From: Gentiana macrophylla
Lineage: Eukaryota > Streptophyta > Magnoliopsida > Gentianales > Gentianaceae
Reading direction: 5' to 3'
DNA: 64,000 nucleotides
Assembly (NCBI GenBank): GCA_026214975.1
Contig: CM047814.1
Location: 21,537,541 to 21,601,540 of the forward strand
Shown in pieces: positions 1-11,050 of the stretch. Every line of letters begins with the position of its first letter. Within the stretch, counting starts at the first letter, position 1. Both the position numbers and the translations under genes were made by a program. Under the pieces are notes generated by a model. It saw nothing but the letters and a program-made list of their open reading frames with translations, ran no database searches and was not told the DNA's origin.

Positions 1-140
1 TCGACAATTCGTGACAGGAAAATAACAAATTGGGTCTAAAAAATTAAGGAAGGGGTTGGTTTTTACAGGAAAAATTAGCACCTTAAACATTGCAACACAC
101 TATAAGAGTACAATATGACTAGTTTTTACATAACTCTAGA

Positions 141-330
141 TAGGGCTGATCATGAGTTGGTATGGGTTGGTTCAGGTTGGTTTGGAAAGCGCGGGGTCGG
201 TTCGGGGCTTATAACTTGTACCCCAAACCAAACCAAATAGATTTTGAACCCGGCCAATGGTTTGGTTTAATTTAATTCGTTTCGGTTTGGAATCGATTTC
301 GTTTTGGTTTTAGCCTGCCAATTGTTTAAG
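141..330. repeat. hAT-like terminal fragment, GGTTTGG-rich
   Basis: The segment opens with TAGGGCTGATCATG and continues with runs of GGTTGG, GGTTTGG and GGTTCGG and their complement CCAAACC. Many plant hAT elements have this kind of terminal and subterminal composition. No matching right end or 8-bp duplication was found, so this is only a possible fragment. The first 140 bases show nothing I can assign. Confidence 0.3.
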
Positions 331-659
331 AAGCTATTTATGTGACATAATGGCTTTTTCGATTTACATAAACGATTCAGTGGAACACGAATCACGAAAG
401 GATTTCCTCAATATTGAACAAGCCCGGGGGTGATTGGAAGAATAGGTGGCTAGATGCAGAGAGAGTGATGGATTAATGAAGACATAATTTGATTTTACAA
501 CTCTTTACACATAGGTTTATCGATAAGTAATAGCACTACATTTAACATTGATGTTTCTATTAATGAATTAATAATCTACTTGAATTTTTGAAATCCATCA
601 TTTAAATTTATGTGTAATTCAATGAGAAATAAATAATACATTTCTTTTTAATGATCATT

Positions 660-1343
660 CAATTTTACATACAATTGAATTTTCCGACACTTTTCCGACG
701 AATATTCATATGTCATAGGAGATTTGTCGGAATTATGTAGATTTTCCAACTACTTACTAATGAAAAGTGAAAACATATAATGAATTTTATTTTTTTTTTG
801 AACAAAATATTGAATTTAAACCTAAACCCTAAAGCTTTCTTTTTTTATTTCTTGTGTAAGTAAAAGGATTTTCCGACTAATTTATGACATAATGCGAAAA
901 TTTCTGACAGATTTCCAACAAATAGTATATATTTTGTAGTTATATGTGAACAATCCCTACGGATTACCGATTTAACTTAGTAGTTAAATCGGAAATTGTC
1001 GTTAAGCGTGTTCAGGATGCATTATAATGGAAATATTTATGATAAAAATATTTCCGACAAACGCGTTGCTATGAGAAATGGTTGTCTGTAGGAAATTCAG
1101 TAGGAAACGCATTTGGTAATTTCATTAATGTTACGCGGGAATATTCCCGCTCTTTTTCAACAAAGTAACTACGAAAGGATTTGCAACGAATGAATTTCAT
1201 TCCGGAACTTTGTCGCAAATTTGTTTTTTTTCCTTTCATTCATTTTTTTTTTCGTTGGAAGGTCGTCAATATTTCGTTGGGATGTTCCGACAACCTAATT
1301 TCGTTGGAAATTTCCGTCGGAAATTCAGAAAATTCTAGTAGTG
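660..1343. mobile_element. Right part of a CACTA-like non-autonomous element
   Basis: The stretch is full of TTTCCGAC and CGTTGGAAA motifs in both orientations. It stops with TTCTAGTAGTG at 1333-1343, the complement of a CACTACTAGAA terminus typical of plant CACTA transposons. The subterminal motif repeats get denser toward this end, as in that superfamily. No transposase is present and no left CACTA terminus was found in the first 660 bases. The 61-codon reading frame at 1181-1366 lies in this repeat and is not a gene. Bases 331-659 are AT-rich and unassigned. Confidence 0.45.
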
Positions 1344-1566
1344 GATGTTCGCCTATCCTCACATAATTTAGCTTATGTGGCTTTTAAACCTCCCCACAAG
1401 AAAAATGGTCAAATCCATTTTGTAAATAGTAAGGGAAGAGGTATATTATTAGGAAATAACAGAGGTGAATGAGGTAGGTCAAGAGGAGGTGGAGGAGGTG
1501 GTAGAGGTTTGTAAGGAAATCAAACAATTGACGTAGCGGAATTTAAAGTTTTGATGTCATTTTAAC
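1344..1566 (+). pseudogene. Ty1/copia gag remnant, C-terminal part, left of CACTA insertion
   Basis: One frame reads through a stretch containing SHNLAYVAFK and KKNGQIHFVNSKGRG. It then becomes a Gly/Arg-rich linker (GRSRGGGGGGRG) broken by stops. This resembles the basic hinge before the zinc knuckle of copia Gag. The frame would continue after the CACTA element at 3752 (Asn-Gln-Ala-His). The copy is old and disabled, and the family call is from resemblance only. Confidence 0.5.
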
Positions 1567-2632
1567 CACTACTGCAAAATAGGATATAGGTCACACTTAA
1601 GATAATATAACAATCACAGTTTCAATAAAACCGAGACAACGAAAATATATATATCACACTTACAACTTTCTATCACACTTATTGAAAACTGAGATAAGTT
1701 ATATTAATCAATCTCATTTTTAAAGTGTGACTTAATTGATATGATTTTTCTGTCAAAGTTATTGGAAAACCGAGATAAATTATTTCAATCAATCTCATTT
1801 TTAAACTGTGATTGAATTGATATGATATTTCTGTCATAGTTTCTAAAAAGCGAGATAAATCATATCAATCAATCTCACAAACAGTGACAGCATTGATATG
1901 ATATTTTTGTCAGAGTTATTCAAAAAACGAGATAAATTATACCGATCAATCACACTTTTAATCTGTGACTAAATTGGTCTGATATTTTTGTCACGGTTAT
2001 TGAAAAAGTGAGATAAATTAAATCAATTAATCTCATTTTTAAATTGTGACTGAATTCATGATATTTTTGTCACAGCTACAGAAAAAGTGAGACAACAAAT
2101 TATATCCACTAATAAGAAAAGAGACATAGATCACACTTATCTAAAGATAAGGATCACACTTTTAAAAAACCGAGACAAGTAAAATGTATATTTATCACAC
2201 TTAATTTTTTTATCACAGTTATTAGGTGTGAAAAAAAAAATGATCACACTTTTTTAAGTGTGATTGAAATAATAATAGATCTCTGCTTTTAAGTGTGATA
2301 ACAACTACTAAAATAGATCACAGTTTTTAAATGTGTTGAAATTATAATCGATCTCGGTTTTTAAGTGTGATAACAACTATAATAGATCACGATTTTTAAG
2401 TGTGATAACAACTAAAATAAATCACAGTTTTTAAATGTGTTGAATTATAATAGATCTCGGTTTTTAAGTGTGATAACAACTAAAATAGATCACAGTTTTT
2501 ATTATCACGGTTTTTAAGAAAACAAAGACAAGAACATCAATCAATCACGGGTTTTAACTGTGATTAAAATAATATAATATTTTATAATGATATTTTAGAT
2601 TAGTGTGGTCGAAAATGATAATAAAGTAGACA

Positions 2633-2689
2633 TCGGCCCAACGGTAATTAGTGTGGTTCCTTAATCCAGAGTATCCGGGTTCGAGTCGC
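2633..2689 (+). other. tRNA-like Pol III box module, copy 1
   Basis: An A-box-like TCGGCCCAACGG (2633-2644) is followed 33 bases later by a B-box-like GGTTCGAGTCGC (2678-2689), close to normal tRNA spacing. The flanks do not fold into a complete cloverleaf that I can see, so this is not called a tRNA gene. It may be a relic of a captured tRNA or SINE head. Confidence 0.4.
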
Positions 2690-3239
2690 AGTGGCAACAA
2701 AAAATATGTGTGCGTTTATTTTGTTTTCGAAAAAAAAGAATGATCACACTTTTTTAGGTGTGATTGAAATTATAATATATCTCGGTTTTTAAGTGTGATG
2801 ACAACTACTAAAATAGATCACAGTTTTTAAATGTGTTGAAATTATAATAGATCACACTTTTTTAGGTGTGATTGAAATTATAATATATCTCGGTTTGTAA
2901 GTGTGATAACAACTACTAAAATAGATCACAGTTTTTAAATGTGTTGAAATTATAATAGATCTCGGTTTTTAAGAGTGATAACAACTATAATAGATCACGG
3001 TTTTTAAGTGTGATAACAACTAAAATAGATCACAGTTTTTAAATGTGTTGAAATTATAGTAGATCTCGGTTTTTAAGTGTGATAACAACTAAAATATATC
3101 ATAATTTTTATTATCACGGTTTCTAGAAAAAATGAGACAAAAACATCAATCAATCACGCTTTTGATCGTGATTAAAATAATATGGTATTTTATAATGAGA
3201 TCTTAGTTAAGTGTGGTGAAAATTAGAAGAAAGAAAGCA

Positions 3240-3297
3240 TCGGCCTAATGGTAAATAGTGTGGCTCGTTAATCCAGGAGTATCAGGGTTCGAGTCCC
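3240..3297 (+). other. tRNA-like Pol III box module, copy 2
   Basis: This is the second copy of the module at 2633, 607-608 bases downstream. It has TCGGCCTAATGG (3240-3251) and GGTTCGAGTCCC (3286-3297). The B box here matches the GGTTCGANTCC consensus perfectly. It was duplicated together with the surrounding repeat block. Confidence 0.4.
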
Positions 3298-3751
3298 GAC
3301 AAAGACGAAAATATATGTGTGCTTATATATTGTTTTGAAAAAAAAACTTTTTATTGGTGTGATTTAAATTATAATAGATCACGGTTTTTAAGTGTGATAA
3401 CAACTAAAATAGTCATGATTTTTAAATGTGTTTTTAATTGTAATAGATCTCGCTTTTTAAGTGTGATAACAACTATAATAAATCACGGTTTTAAGTATGA
3501 TAAGAACTATAATAGATCACGCTTTTAAATGTGATGAAGTTATAATATATTACGGTTTTTAAGTATGATACCAACTATAATAGATCACGGTTTTTAAGTG
3601 TGATAAGCAAGTTATAATAGGTCACGATTTATAATCGTGATTGGATTAAAGTATTTTTTGTCACACCGAATATGCCACACTATGGAAGCCGTGACTAATG
3701 TGAATATATCACACTTAAAAACAGTGATCTTTATGCTTTTTTGTAGTAGTG

Positions 3752-3933
3752 AACCAAGCTCATCTTGGTGAATTCAATAGACAACGTAACAAGAAAAGGG
3801 AAGAAATGTTACTGACAACAATTTCAATCATTAGGCCATTGATCTTTCGCAATAATCGTCCACGTGTCCGGCCTCTAATGGTAATCTTATGATATATAAT
3901 TATAAGGTTATACATATAACCCAAGTGGGCGAT
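3752..3933 (+). pseudogene. Copia remnant right of CACTA, ending in polypurine tract
   Basis: This continues the copia sequence cut by the CACTA element (NQAHLGEFNRQRNKK in one frame) and then decays. It ends with CAAGTGGGCGAT (3922-3933), a copia-type polypurine tract directly before TGTTGG. Most of pol is therefore missing from this copy. Confidence 0.45.
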
Positions 3934-4290
3934 TGTTGGATCACTAATCCAACATTGGCTTATATGTGAAATAAATATTTGTCATAGACAGTCAATAAAG
4001 ATTAGTCTGATTTAAAAGTGATATACTATAGTTTTTCGGTTATTGGGCTATAATGTATCATCAGAGAGCGTGTTTTTTCTAATTTTGTCTTCCGTCATCA
4101 AATAGAACTACATGGAATTTCCAAACGGTGTTCTGAAAAGTCTACCGGGAACCGGGAAGTGTGCAAAAGTAGAAGACTTGATCATACAATTCAGAGGGAG
4201 ATCTGCAGCCTTCTGATTTGATATACGTTTTCTTTCATTTTTATTTTTGATTCTTGATAGTTTATTAAACCATTCTGAATCAAAGTTATT
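3934..4290 (+). mobile_element. Copia 3' LTR (start supported, end unclear)
   Basis: TGTTGGATCACTAATCC starts immediately after a polypurine tract, as expected for a plus-strand copia 3' LTR. The 3' boundary is not clear, since no distinct CA end with a duplication could be fixed. No partner 5' LTR was seen in the window. Confidence 0.45.
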
Positions 4291-5200
4291 ATATTATATA
4301 AGGTCAACTCCAACGTTGAAAACCTGCAATTCCCCGTACATCACTCTTAGAGCTCCTCCAAATATGAATACTTTGAGTCAAAGCAAAAAAATGGCCTAGA
4401 GATTTCATAACCATCCCATGTTCAATGCAACATATTACTCTTTCACCGAAAGTTATTGGTCTTAAACTCAGGCGGTGATATATTCTATGTCAATTCTCCT
4501 TGAGATTTACTACCACTAATTACCTTGAATCTAATCACAGCTTTCCATAATTAAAATTTGTTAAAATGTCACAATCCCAATGACTAATTAGGATATAGAT
4601 ATACCGACATATAAAATCTCAAAAAGCAAGTGGTGTGGCCCCATGATAAGTAAGACCATTATCACAATCCAAACACATAACCATTATTTATAATATATAT
4701 AGTAGGTGGCTGAGTGGCTAAGCATGCCACGACCCACGAGCAAAGAAATACAATCGTACTACTACCACTAGCAATTATCGATCATTGGGAAGGGAAGTGG
4801 AAAATAGAGAGTTTTTACAAACACTAACTTCTAAAAATGTCAATTGCATTAGCTGGATGGTCATGGGATTGTAAATTGGGAACATGTCTTACCAATACCC
4901 CCGGTCCCCACTTCACTGCAAGGACCATGCAGGACACCACCACAATCAGTCTTGCGACCCCTTCCAAACAAACCCTAGCAAACACAAAGTGTAGTTGCAA
5001 AGTACTTAGAAAATGAATGACACGATCTTGAAAATCGTCCTAGTAATAATTAAGATTGAATCGGGCAATTGAAATTCATAAGGATGATCCAATAAGCTTT
5101 TGAGTGGATTTTGTAATTGGGCCTTTGATGATTTCTAACAACCTGCAAGGTTGTTGTCTTGCAAAACCACAAGAAGAGAGGGCCCAGAGGTTGTCTCCTA
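4291..5200. other. Unassigned AT-rich spacer
   Basis: There is no reading frame of note. A short GTGGCTGAGTGGCTAAGC at about 4706-4723 resembles a tRNA A box, but no B box follows at the right distance. Nothing else is recognisable. Confidence 0.4.
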
Positions 5201-6128
5201 AGACACTCTAACGCCAAGTTAATTCAGTTATAGAAATTTCTATAAAATGAGGATAAGCGGGAGTAATGCATATGTGTAAATCGTCACTAGATTATGAGGA
5301 TGATGATCTTTTTTATATCGTCTCTCACGGGAGTGAATTCAGAGCATTGAAGTAATGGTCAATGTCATGGAGCCGTTATGAAGCGATCGTGGTGCAATCG
5401 TGGCTCTTATTGCGGGAAACATGGAACAATTATTGGTCGTGGGTTAATGCTCCATTAATGGAGTGTATATGTCATTTGAGATCGTGCGTGTTCTGCACCA
5501 AGTCAGCGTTATGAGGCTGTAGTCACAATGTGTCATGCCGACTATATGAGACAGAGGACGAGCATGCCCCATGTCGGTTGTTTCATCATAAGATGACCTA
5601 AGTTATGCCGAGATGAGACTTTCCGAAGTCTTCTGATAGGAAGCCCAATATTGGACTGAGCCCATTTAAGCCCACTTGCAATGATGACACAATGTGGCCG
5701 GATGAATGCTATGTGGACGGTCTATTAATTATCAGATCCATGTCAAAAGTCCTCAGACTTAAGTTGGGATGTGTATCGTAGCACGTTCTGAGAGTTGCAG
5801 TCTAACGGTCTCTGACGCAAGTGACTTATGCCGACTTGCACTTCGAATTTCGAAACACCGATCCCTTATCTCGAGGCATTAGATCTCCTAAATTCATAGA
5901 AGATACTGTTGATCGGGTTAATTGAAAACAAACAAGTCTCTTCGACTCTGATGTCCTCTTTATTATAAAATAAGACGGATCTCTTTGCAATTCCCTGATT
6001 TTTAGAGTCTTTGTCCGTGAAAGAAATATTTGTGCCTTATTCACCATTCTCCGACAGTCAAATTAGTTCTTCCAACAAGTAAGTTCCATTTCTTTCTTCT
6101 GTATACTTTCTGCACTTTTTTCTTATAA
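5201..6128 (+). mobile_element. LTR/leader-like region of a gypsy-type element
   Basis: This is moderately GC-rich non-coding sequence with GACAGAGGACGAGCATGCC and several GCCCA/CCCATT blocks. It leads directly into a PF04195-like ORF. A degraded stretch with the same style (GACAGAGGACGACATGCA) recurs at 12001-12740, so both probably derive from LTRs of related non-autonomous elements. Exact boundaries cannot be set. Confidence 0.35.
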
Positions 6129-6903
6129 ATGGCATCTAGTAGGCAATTTGCCATTAATACTTCTTCTATTGATTCCCTTAGTAGGGACATTTCTGAGGGT
6201 GCATGGTTTGCTGCCCAGGAACCTTCGGCTCATTCATCCATGTCAAGATTTGAGCCTGAAAAGACTTCCTAGAGATCTCAAGTTATGGCTTCTTCTAAGA
6301 ATGCAAGCAAAAACTTTTCATGTAGAACATTCCCACGGTCTTATCTCTGTGAAGGATGTTTGTACCAAGTATGGCATTGAAGAGAAGGTTTTGCTCCCCT
6401 TTTACACCACAACAGTCACTGAGCAGATGACCCCAGAGGGAGATTGTGTAGTGTATGTTAAACTGCTTGAAGCCGATCTTTGTTTTCCAATGGAGCCAGC
6501 GGTTTTTCACATTCTGTCTCATTATAACGTAGGTCTACCTCAAATTGCCCCGAACATGATTAGAATCAATATAGGTTTCGTGATTTTCTGTAGTCAAGCG
6601 GATAAGGAATTTACCCTTCCTTTATTTAAGGCTCTTTTTGTCTTTAAAAATGTAGTGAGTAGTGGTGAGACCGGCATGAATGTCAAGGTTTTGGTCCCCC
6701 CCGCCAAATCTTTTATCAAGAAGTGGAAAGTGGGATTTTTGTATGTCCGGGCTGTAAATCTACCGGGTTTGAACTTTTGGATGTATGACTACCCTAGACG
6801 AGATCCCGTCTTAATAGACGTAATAAGGCCCGTCTTGGTGGTAGCTCGTGATTCGGGTATTGACGTGCACTTTACTATGACTAATGCAATCCTTAACCGA
6901 TGA
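6129..6903 (+). pseudogene. Plant 'putative gypsy type transposon' protein (PF04195-like)
   Basis: From ATG 6129 a Ser-rich N-terminus (MASSRQFAINTSSIDSLS) reads for about 50 codons to a stop. The body is in another frame, open 6148-6903. It contains VCTKYGIEEKVLLPFY, a Pro-Glu-Gly-Asp-Cys stretch, LCFPMEPAVFHILSHYNV and IAPNMIRINIGF. The same order (CTKYNI, PPEGF, FPLCPAVLAILHHYEI, LAPNGVRTLMGF) appears in the antisense gene of the Tat element at 34.0-34.7 kb. The family accompanies Tat-type retrotransposons and its molecular role is unknown. No gag-pol lies next to this copy and it lacks the coiled-coil second half. One frameshift near 6270 breaks it. Confidence 0.6.
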
Positions 6904-7149
6904 AGCGATTAAATCAGAATCAGAGTGTAGCGTAATATGGTGGTCGGTGTCGAATCCTCGCGAAAAGCGTGTGGTAATTCAGAGTGTGGTTAAACACCGC
7001 TAGTTCGTTATTAACTAAATCTAAGTCATGATTTTTCTTTTTCATTTTTAGTAACAATAAAACAAGAAATAAAATTAAAACAGTAAATAAATGCATAAAA
7101 CTAAAACATATATATATAGATACATAAATATATATAAAAATATATAGAA

Positions 7150-7228
<79 letters not shown>

Positions 7229-7919
7229 CAATACAATATATAGGATATAAATACTAGTAATATTATTAAACTAAATAAAGAATATGCCATTGAATTAGTA
7301 TTCTTTTTAGTAGAAATAGATGTCTTGATCTTTCCTTATTTTAAGGTTAATCAATTATATATGAACCCTGTGTCTTTCTGCTTTAGAATAACTCCTCCTC
7401 ACACGAGCGTATGAAATTGTCGTATGTCAAAAGTCCTCTCATCCAATGTCATCCTCAAGCTCGGGAACTCCGCTTTGTCATACGGCCGGTATTTTGAGTA
7501 TTGCTCAATTAAATGGTGATTTTAACGTGATAATCTCTTGAGTCCAATTTTCAATAAGATTTGTTTTTCTAGGACAAATCGCTTTGCGGTAGGAAATAGG
7601 ATTCCGTTTGTCATGCGGCCATTTTTACCTCCGGTCTTTCTATTCATGATCGCGTATCATAACTTCTCCAGTCGATTCATCATTAGGTTACGATTCTTGT
7701 TAAATCGAGTAGCTAATTCAATTTTAACTTTTCATTAAGCGCAAATAGAAAGAGATTCAAAGATAATCGATTTTAATTCGATTTTAACATAGTCATCATC
7801 TATTTCCCTAAAAGATAAAACTAATTCAATTTCATATCTTTTATTTAGATATAGAGTTAGCCTAATATCATTATAACTAATATATAGATACTAATAACAA
7901 CAAACAAACATAAATACAG
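6904..7919. other. Non-coding, AT-rich, possible element interior
   Basis: No coding frame is supportable. The interval contains an AT microsatellite (7154-7224) and moderately GC-rich pieces such as the stretch around 7390-7500. It may be the non-coding interior of the element that carries the PF04195-like ORF, but nothing proves it. Confidence 0.3.
7154..7224. repeat. (AT)n microsatellite
   Basis: About 35 AT dinucleotides run without interruption. Minus-strand frames across it give only Ile-Tyr repeats and are not genes. Confidence 0.95.
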
Positions 7920-8590
7920 TAGAAAGTTACCAGATTACAATTGTAGCATCAGAGCCGTATTTTCCGGAAATAACAACTCCTTTAACAACAACGAGCCTTG
8001 ATAATCCTTCTAAGTATTACAACGATACTTATACTACATTATTATTTCGGCAGAGTGCCTTTTACGGTATTTACATAACTAGAAACTAGATTAAGATAAT
8101 ATATATATATATATATAGAAGTGATATATATATATATATTGGTACACTCCACAAATGCTAAGTTTGAGCTCTATTTATAGGCGAGCGAGAGGGCAGGGCG
8201 CGTGCGGGTCGATGATCGGGCGCGTGCCGGTGCTACAGTACATATTCTCTTGTGTCAGGCCCCATGTGCTGATGGCAGAGAGATTCCGGCGCGTGCCGGT
8301 CACCTCCGATGCGTGCGAACTTTGAAAAATATCTTTCTTCGGTTTTCTCTCTGTTTCGATTTTAATTCTTGATTTTCCATTACATCGCACTCAAACAATC
8401 AAAACACGAGCCACAGAATTCTGACCACAAAATCATAAGTTTTATTAAATTTATAACGATAATATCTATTTATATCGATTTATGTTTTTATATGTTTTTA
8501 GTTATATTTTTATAGAATTTATATGATATTATCGTAAATACGATATAAAAAGTCATATAAAATAGTTATATTTTTATCATACATCAGGTA
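7920..8590 (-). mobile_element. LTR-like promoter region, minus strand
   Basis: Read on the minus strand, a GC-rich block with two CCGGCACGCGCC copies is followed by CCTATAAATAG, a canonical TATA box, and then a leader through about 7930. The contrast of GC-rich upstream sequence with AT-rich flanks, and the lack of any gene downstream, fit a solo or truncated LTR. Ends and duplications were not found. It includes an (AT)n stretch at about 8099-8140. Confidence 0.4.
8171..8181 (-). promoter_or_regulatory. TATA box
   Basis: CCTATAAATAG on the minus strand, downstream of a GC-rich block. It probably drove an LTR transcript, as no open frame follows it. Confidence 0.45.
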
Positions 8591-8924
8591 TCTGTCTCAA
8601 AACTACTACCTTTTCTTCTAATGTAAAATCTGGCAGACTTGGATAAGCCGGAGCCGAGAATTACATACATCTTCCAAAAGAGGCAAACGAACAATGTAGG
8701 ATACATCCACATAACTTACATATTTCAAATTGACGAACTTTGATATATACAACCCTTGGTTTTATAAACGAGTTTCGTAAAATAAGGCAAATATGTTTTG
8801 AAATGTATAAACCCTTGAAGCTAATAAAGTGTCAAAAAGACACACATAAGATGTTATATAAGCACTTGATGCATGAAGCATGTCAATAATTTGAAAAATA
8901 AAATACAGATTGTCTTAAGAATTG

Positions 8925-9381
8925 TTGAACTACCATCTCTCCTAAAAACTTAAGCTGATTGTGAGGTAGATAATAAATATTTTAAACACTTCAACACGCT
9001 CCTTCAAGTGTGGGCCTATAACATGGATGGACCAACATGACGCACAAAGGTATATAAAGGACACAATAGGCCAACACTTGCACAATATTTGATGGGGAGG
9101 TAGATAATAAACACCTTAAACACTTCAACACACCCCCCTCAAGTGTGGGTCTATAACAAGCTTGGGCCAACATGGCACACAAAGGCATATAAAGGGCACG
9201 TAAGGCCAACACTTGCACAATATAAAATGGGAAGACAACACAAAGACATATAAAGGGCACACAAGGCCAACAGTTGCACACTATACATGAGAAGACAACA
9301 TTGCCACCAAGGATTGATCCCATAACCTTCCGTTTTAATACCATGTTGAATTGCCATCTCTCCCAAAAGCTTAAGCTGATG
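8925..9381. repeat. Nested direct repeats around 'TCAAGTGTGGG' units
   Basis: The flanks are direct copies: TTGAACTACCATCTCTCC at 8925 and TTGAATTGCCATCTCTCC at 9347, each followed by AAAA(A/G)CTTAAGCTGAT. Between them an approximately 134-bp unit (AAACACTTCAACAC, TCAAGTGTGGG, ATATAAAGG, GGCCAACACTTGCAC) occurs twice, plus a third partial copy to about 9300. The complement of 9300-9350 (ATGGTATTAAAACGG) vaguely recalls a tRNA-derived repeat. Minus-strand frames here are translations of the repeat. Confidence 0.65.
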
Positions 9382-9599
9382 AGGAGGATAAACCTTCAAA
9401 CACTTCAACAAGAATCCCAAAAGAATGATATTTTGTTTGATTCTATAATTGAACTGCATAAGTTGCAAAAAATGATTCTAAACCCTAAACCTCAAACCCT
9501 AAAAAAAAGTTTGGTTTAACTAGACTTTAAACCTAAAAATTATTATTTATTATCTTTTATTTGATCTTTTATTTGACCCTTACGTATTGGAAAGCCTTA

Positions 9600-10040
9600 C
9601 CCTTGTAACTTGACCTTAGAGTATGAGCATTTAACTTATATTATAAAGATGCATTACATACAAAAAAAGTTATTTTTGGTCTTGAAGATCAATGGTTGTG
9701 CCCTTTTTCATTAACTAAGTTTTCTTCCCACAAGATTTCCTCAGTTAAAAGTTTTCTTTTAATTGAACAACCATTGCTATATATAAACATGTGCATGTCA
9801 TGCACTTTTTTCCTCTTCTTTCACTTGTTTTTTCTAGCTATGTTTTGTAAACATAAACTCAAATCAAGCTGCACTTTTTTCCTCTTCTTTCACTGGTTTT
9901 TTCCAGCTATGTTTTGTAAACATAAACTCAAATCAAGCAATCAATTCAGCTCAAGTGTTCCCAAGACATAATTTACTTTGTCTCAAAAGAATGCACATTG
10001 AATATTTTCATCAGAGGGAGAAATTTAAATAAACTAGTAA
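9600..10040 (+). repeat. Copia LTR-like fragment with a 69-bp tandem duplication
   Basis: GTGCCCTTTTTCATTAACTA and the following TTCTTCCCACAAGATTTCC resemble the repeat region of many plant copia LTRs. Two adjacent 69-bp units, 9801-9869 and 9870-9938, differ at only two positions. The 91-codon frame across them just translates the duplication. Boundaries are not defined. Confidence 0.4.
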
Positions 10041-10281
10041 AATGCATGTGCATCCGTACGTGTTTTAGTAAAAAAAAACTTTTGAAATTATAAAATAAAA
10101 ATATTAATTAATACATAATTTATTAAGTATTTATTCCTCATAAAATATAAATATGCTATTAATGATAATTATACAAAATGATCTTAGGTTTTTTTGTTAG
10201 TATTTTGAATTTATAAACACATGTACTTGATACATTTATCATCATTTTAAAGATAATAAGCATTCTGAATTTATGAATATA

Positions 10282-10541
10282 CTCCCTCCGTTCTTAATTA
10301 TATGAAGCAATTGCCAAAATCAAAATTTCTTTTTTATATGTCGTAATTACTTTTTCAATACATATTTTAATACTATTTCCGCTTTTCAATACTATTTTTC
10401 AACGTTCTAGGCTCATTCAACCAATCAATCTTTCATATTCATTATACCACTACACTTTCCAAGATTTTTTTTTTTGGAATACTCATTTTCTTAATATGTG
10501 TGTTTTTCTCAAAAGCGACATATAATTAGGAACGGAGGGAG
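10282..10541. mobile_element. Stowaway-type MITE (Tc1/mariner), 260 bp
   Basis: The ends are CTCCCTCCGTTCTTAATTAT and the inverted copy AATTAGGAACGGAGGGAG. Arms of about 23 bp differ at one position. TA flanks both sides (10280-10281 and 10542-10543), the mariner target duplication. CTCCCTCCGTTC is the classic Stowaway terminus. The interior is AT-rich and non-coding, so it depends on an outside mariner transposase. Confidence 0.93.
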
Positions 10542-10543
10542 TA

Positions 10544-11050
10544 TGTATCTAATATATATCAAGAACATGTTCTTCATAATTATCTAGTAGACCTTTGGAC
10601 ATTTGTAATATTTTTAAGCAACTTTTGCAAAGTTTTTACTCTAAACATGAACAACTCATTTTGATAGAGTGTATGTAAAAAGTATAGCATGTGGGTTTCA
10701 TGTACATATTATTTTATATGCTTATTATATCTTAGCTGTGAATATAATTTAATGATTGTAAAGTAACAATTACTAAACAAAGTAATATTTGATATATGAT
10801 CAGTATATTTAAACAAAGTAATATTTGAGATAATGATTAGTATATTAAAAAAATAATGAAGGAATCCAAGATTCAATTTAATTAGTATGATAGAAAGAAT
10901 GGTGAAACCATATAATTTTATTGTAGGTTATAAAAAGTTAAAAATATACTTTAATCATTATAGCTATCATTTAAATGTTTTCTAAATTATATTTGTATCG
11001 TTCCTATTTAACTGATTAAATTGCCAAACCATGCATATCAACCCAACATA
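10544..11050. other. AT-rich spacer
   Basis: No frame, repeat end or RNA gene was recognised. A short duplicated phrase (AAACAAAGTAATATTTGA at about 10776 and 10813) is the only local structure. Confidence 0.4.

Larger units (their letters stand above)
1600..3720. repeat. Tandem 40-50 bp repeats in the CACTA interior
   Basis: Units alternate variants of ATCACAGTTTTTAA, ATCTCGGTTTTTAAG and GTGTGATAACAACTA in imperfect tandem order. Left of about 2100 a longer unit (GAGATAAATTATATCAATCA type) prevails. The block around 2130-2740 reappears at about 2740-3350, an internal duplication offset near 608 bp. Such motifs are the usual transposase-binding subterminal repeats, but here they fill nearly the whole element. 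Confidence 0.75.
1567..3751. mobile_element. Complete non-autonomous CACTA transposon, 2185 bp
   Basis: The left terminus is CACTACTGCAAAATAGG and the right terminus is TTTTTTGTAGTAGTG, whose complement starts CACTACTACAAAAAA. The element is flanked on both sides by AAC (1564-1566 and 3752-3754), the 3-bp duplication expected for CACTA (En/Spm) transposons. It carries no transposase frame, so it would need one supplied by another element. The interior is arrays of short TGTGATAACAACTA and GATCTCGGTTTTTAAG type units plus two tRNA-like modules. It sits inside a copia gag remnant. Confidence 0.85.

Noticed and set aside
2100..3700. Regularly repeated units that could suggest a CRISPR array
   Set aside because: Units are adjacent and degenerate with no unique spacers, and the block lies within a bounded CACTA transposon in plant DNA.
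4706..4723. tRNA A-box-like GTGGCTGAGTGGCTAAGC
   Set aside because: No B box or cloverleaf follows at the proper distance, so it is not called a tRNA gene.
6920..7290. Two minus-strand frames of Ile-Tyr repeats
   Set aside because: They are translations of the (AT)n microsatellite at 7154-7224. No promoter or conserved sequence is present.
9696..9971. 91-codon frame with a repeated FFLFFH phrase
   Set aside because: The repeat results from the 69-bp DNA duplication in LTR-like sequence. There is no sign of coding constraint.
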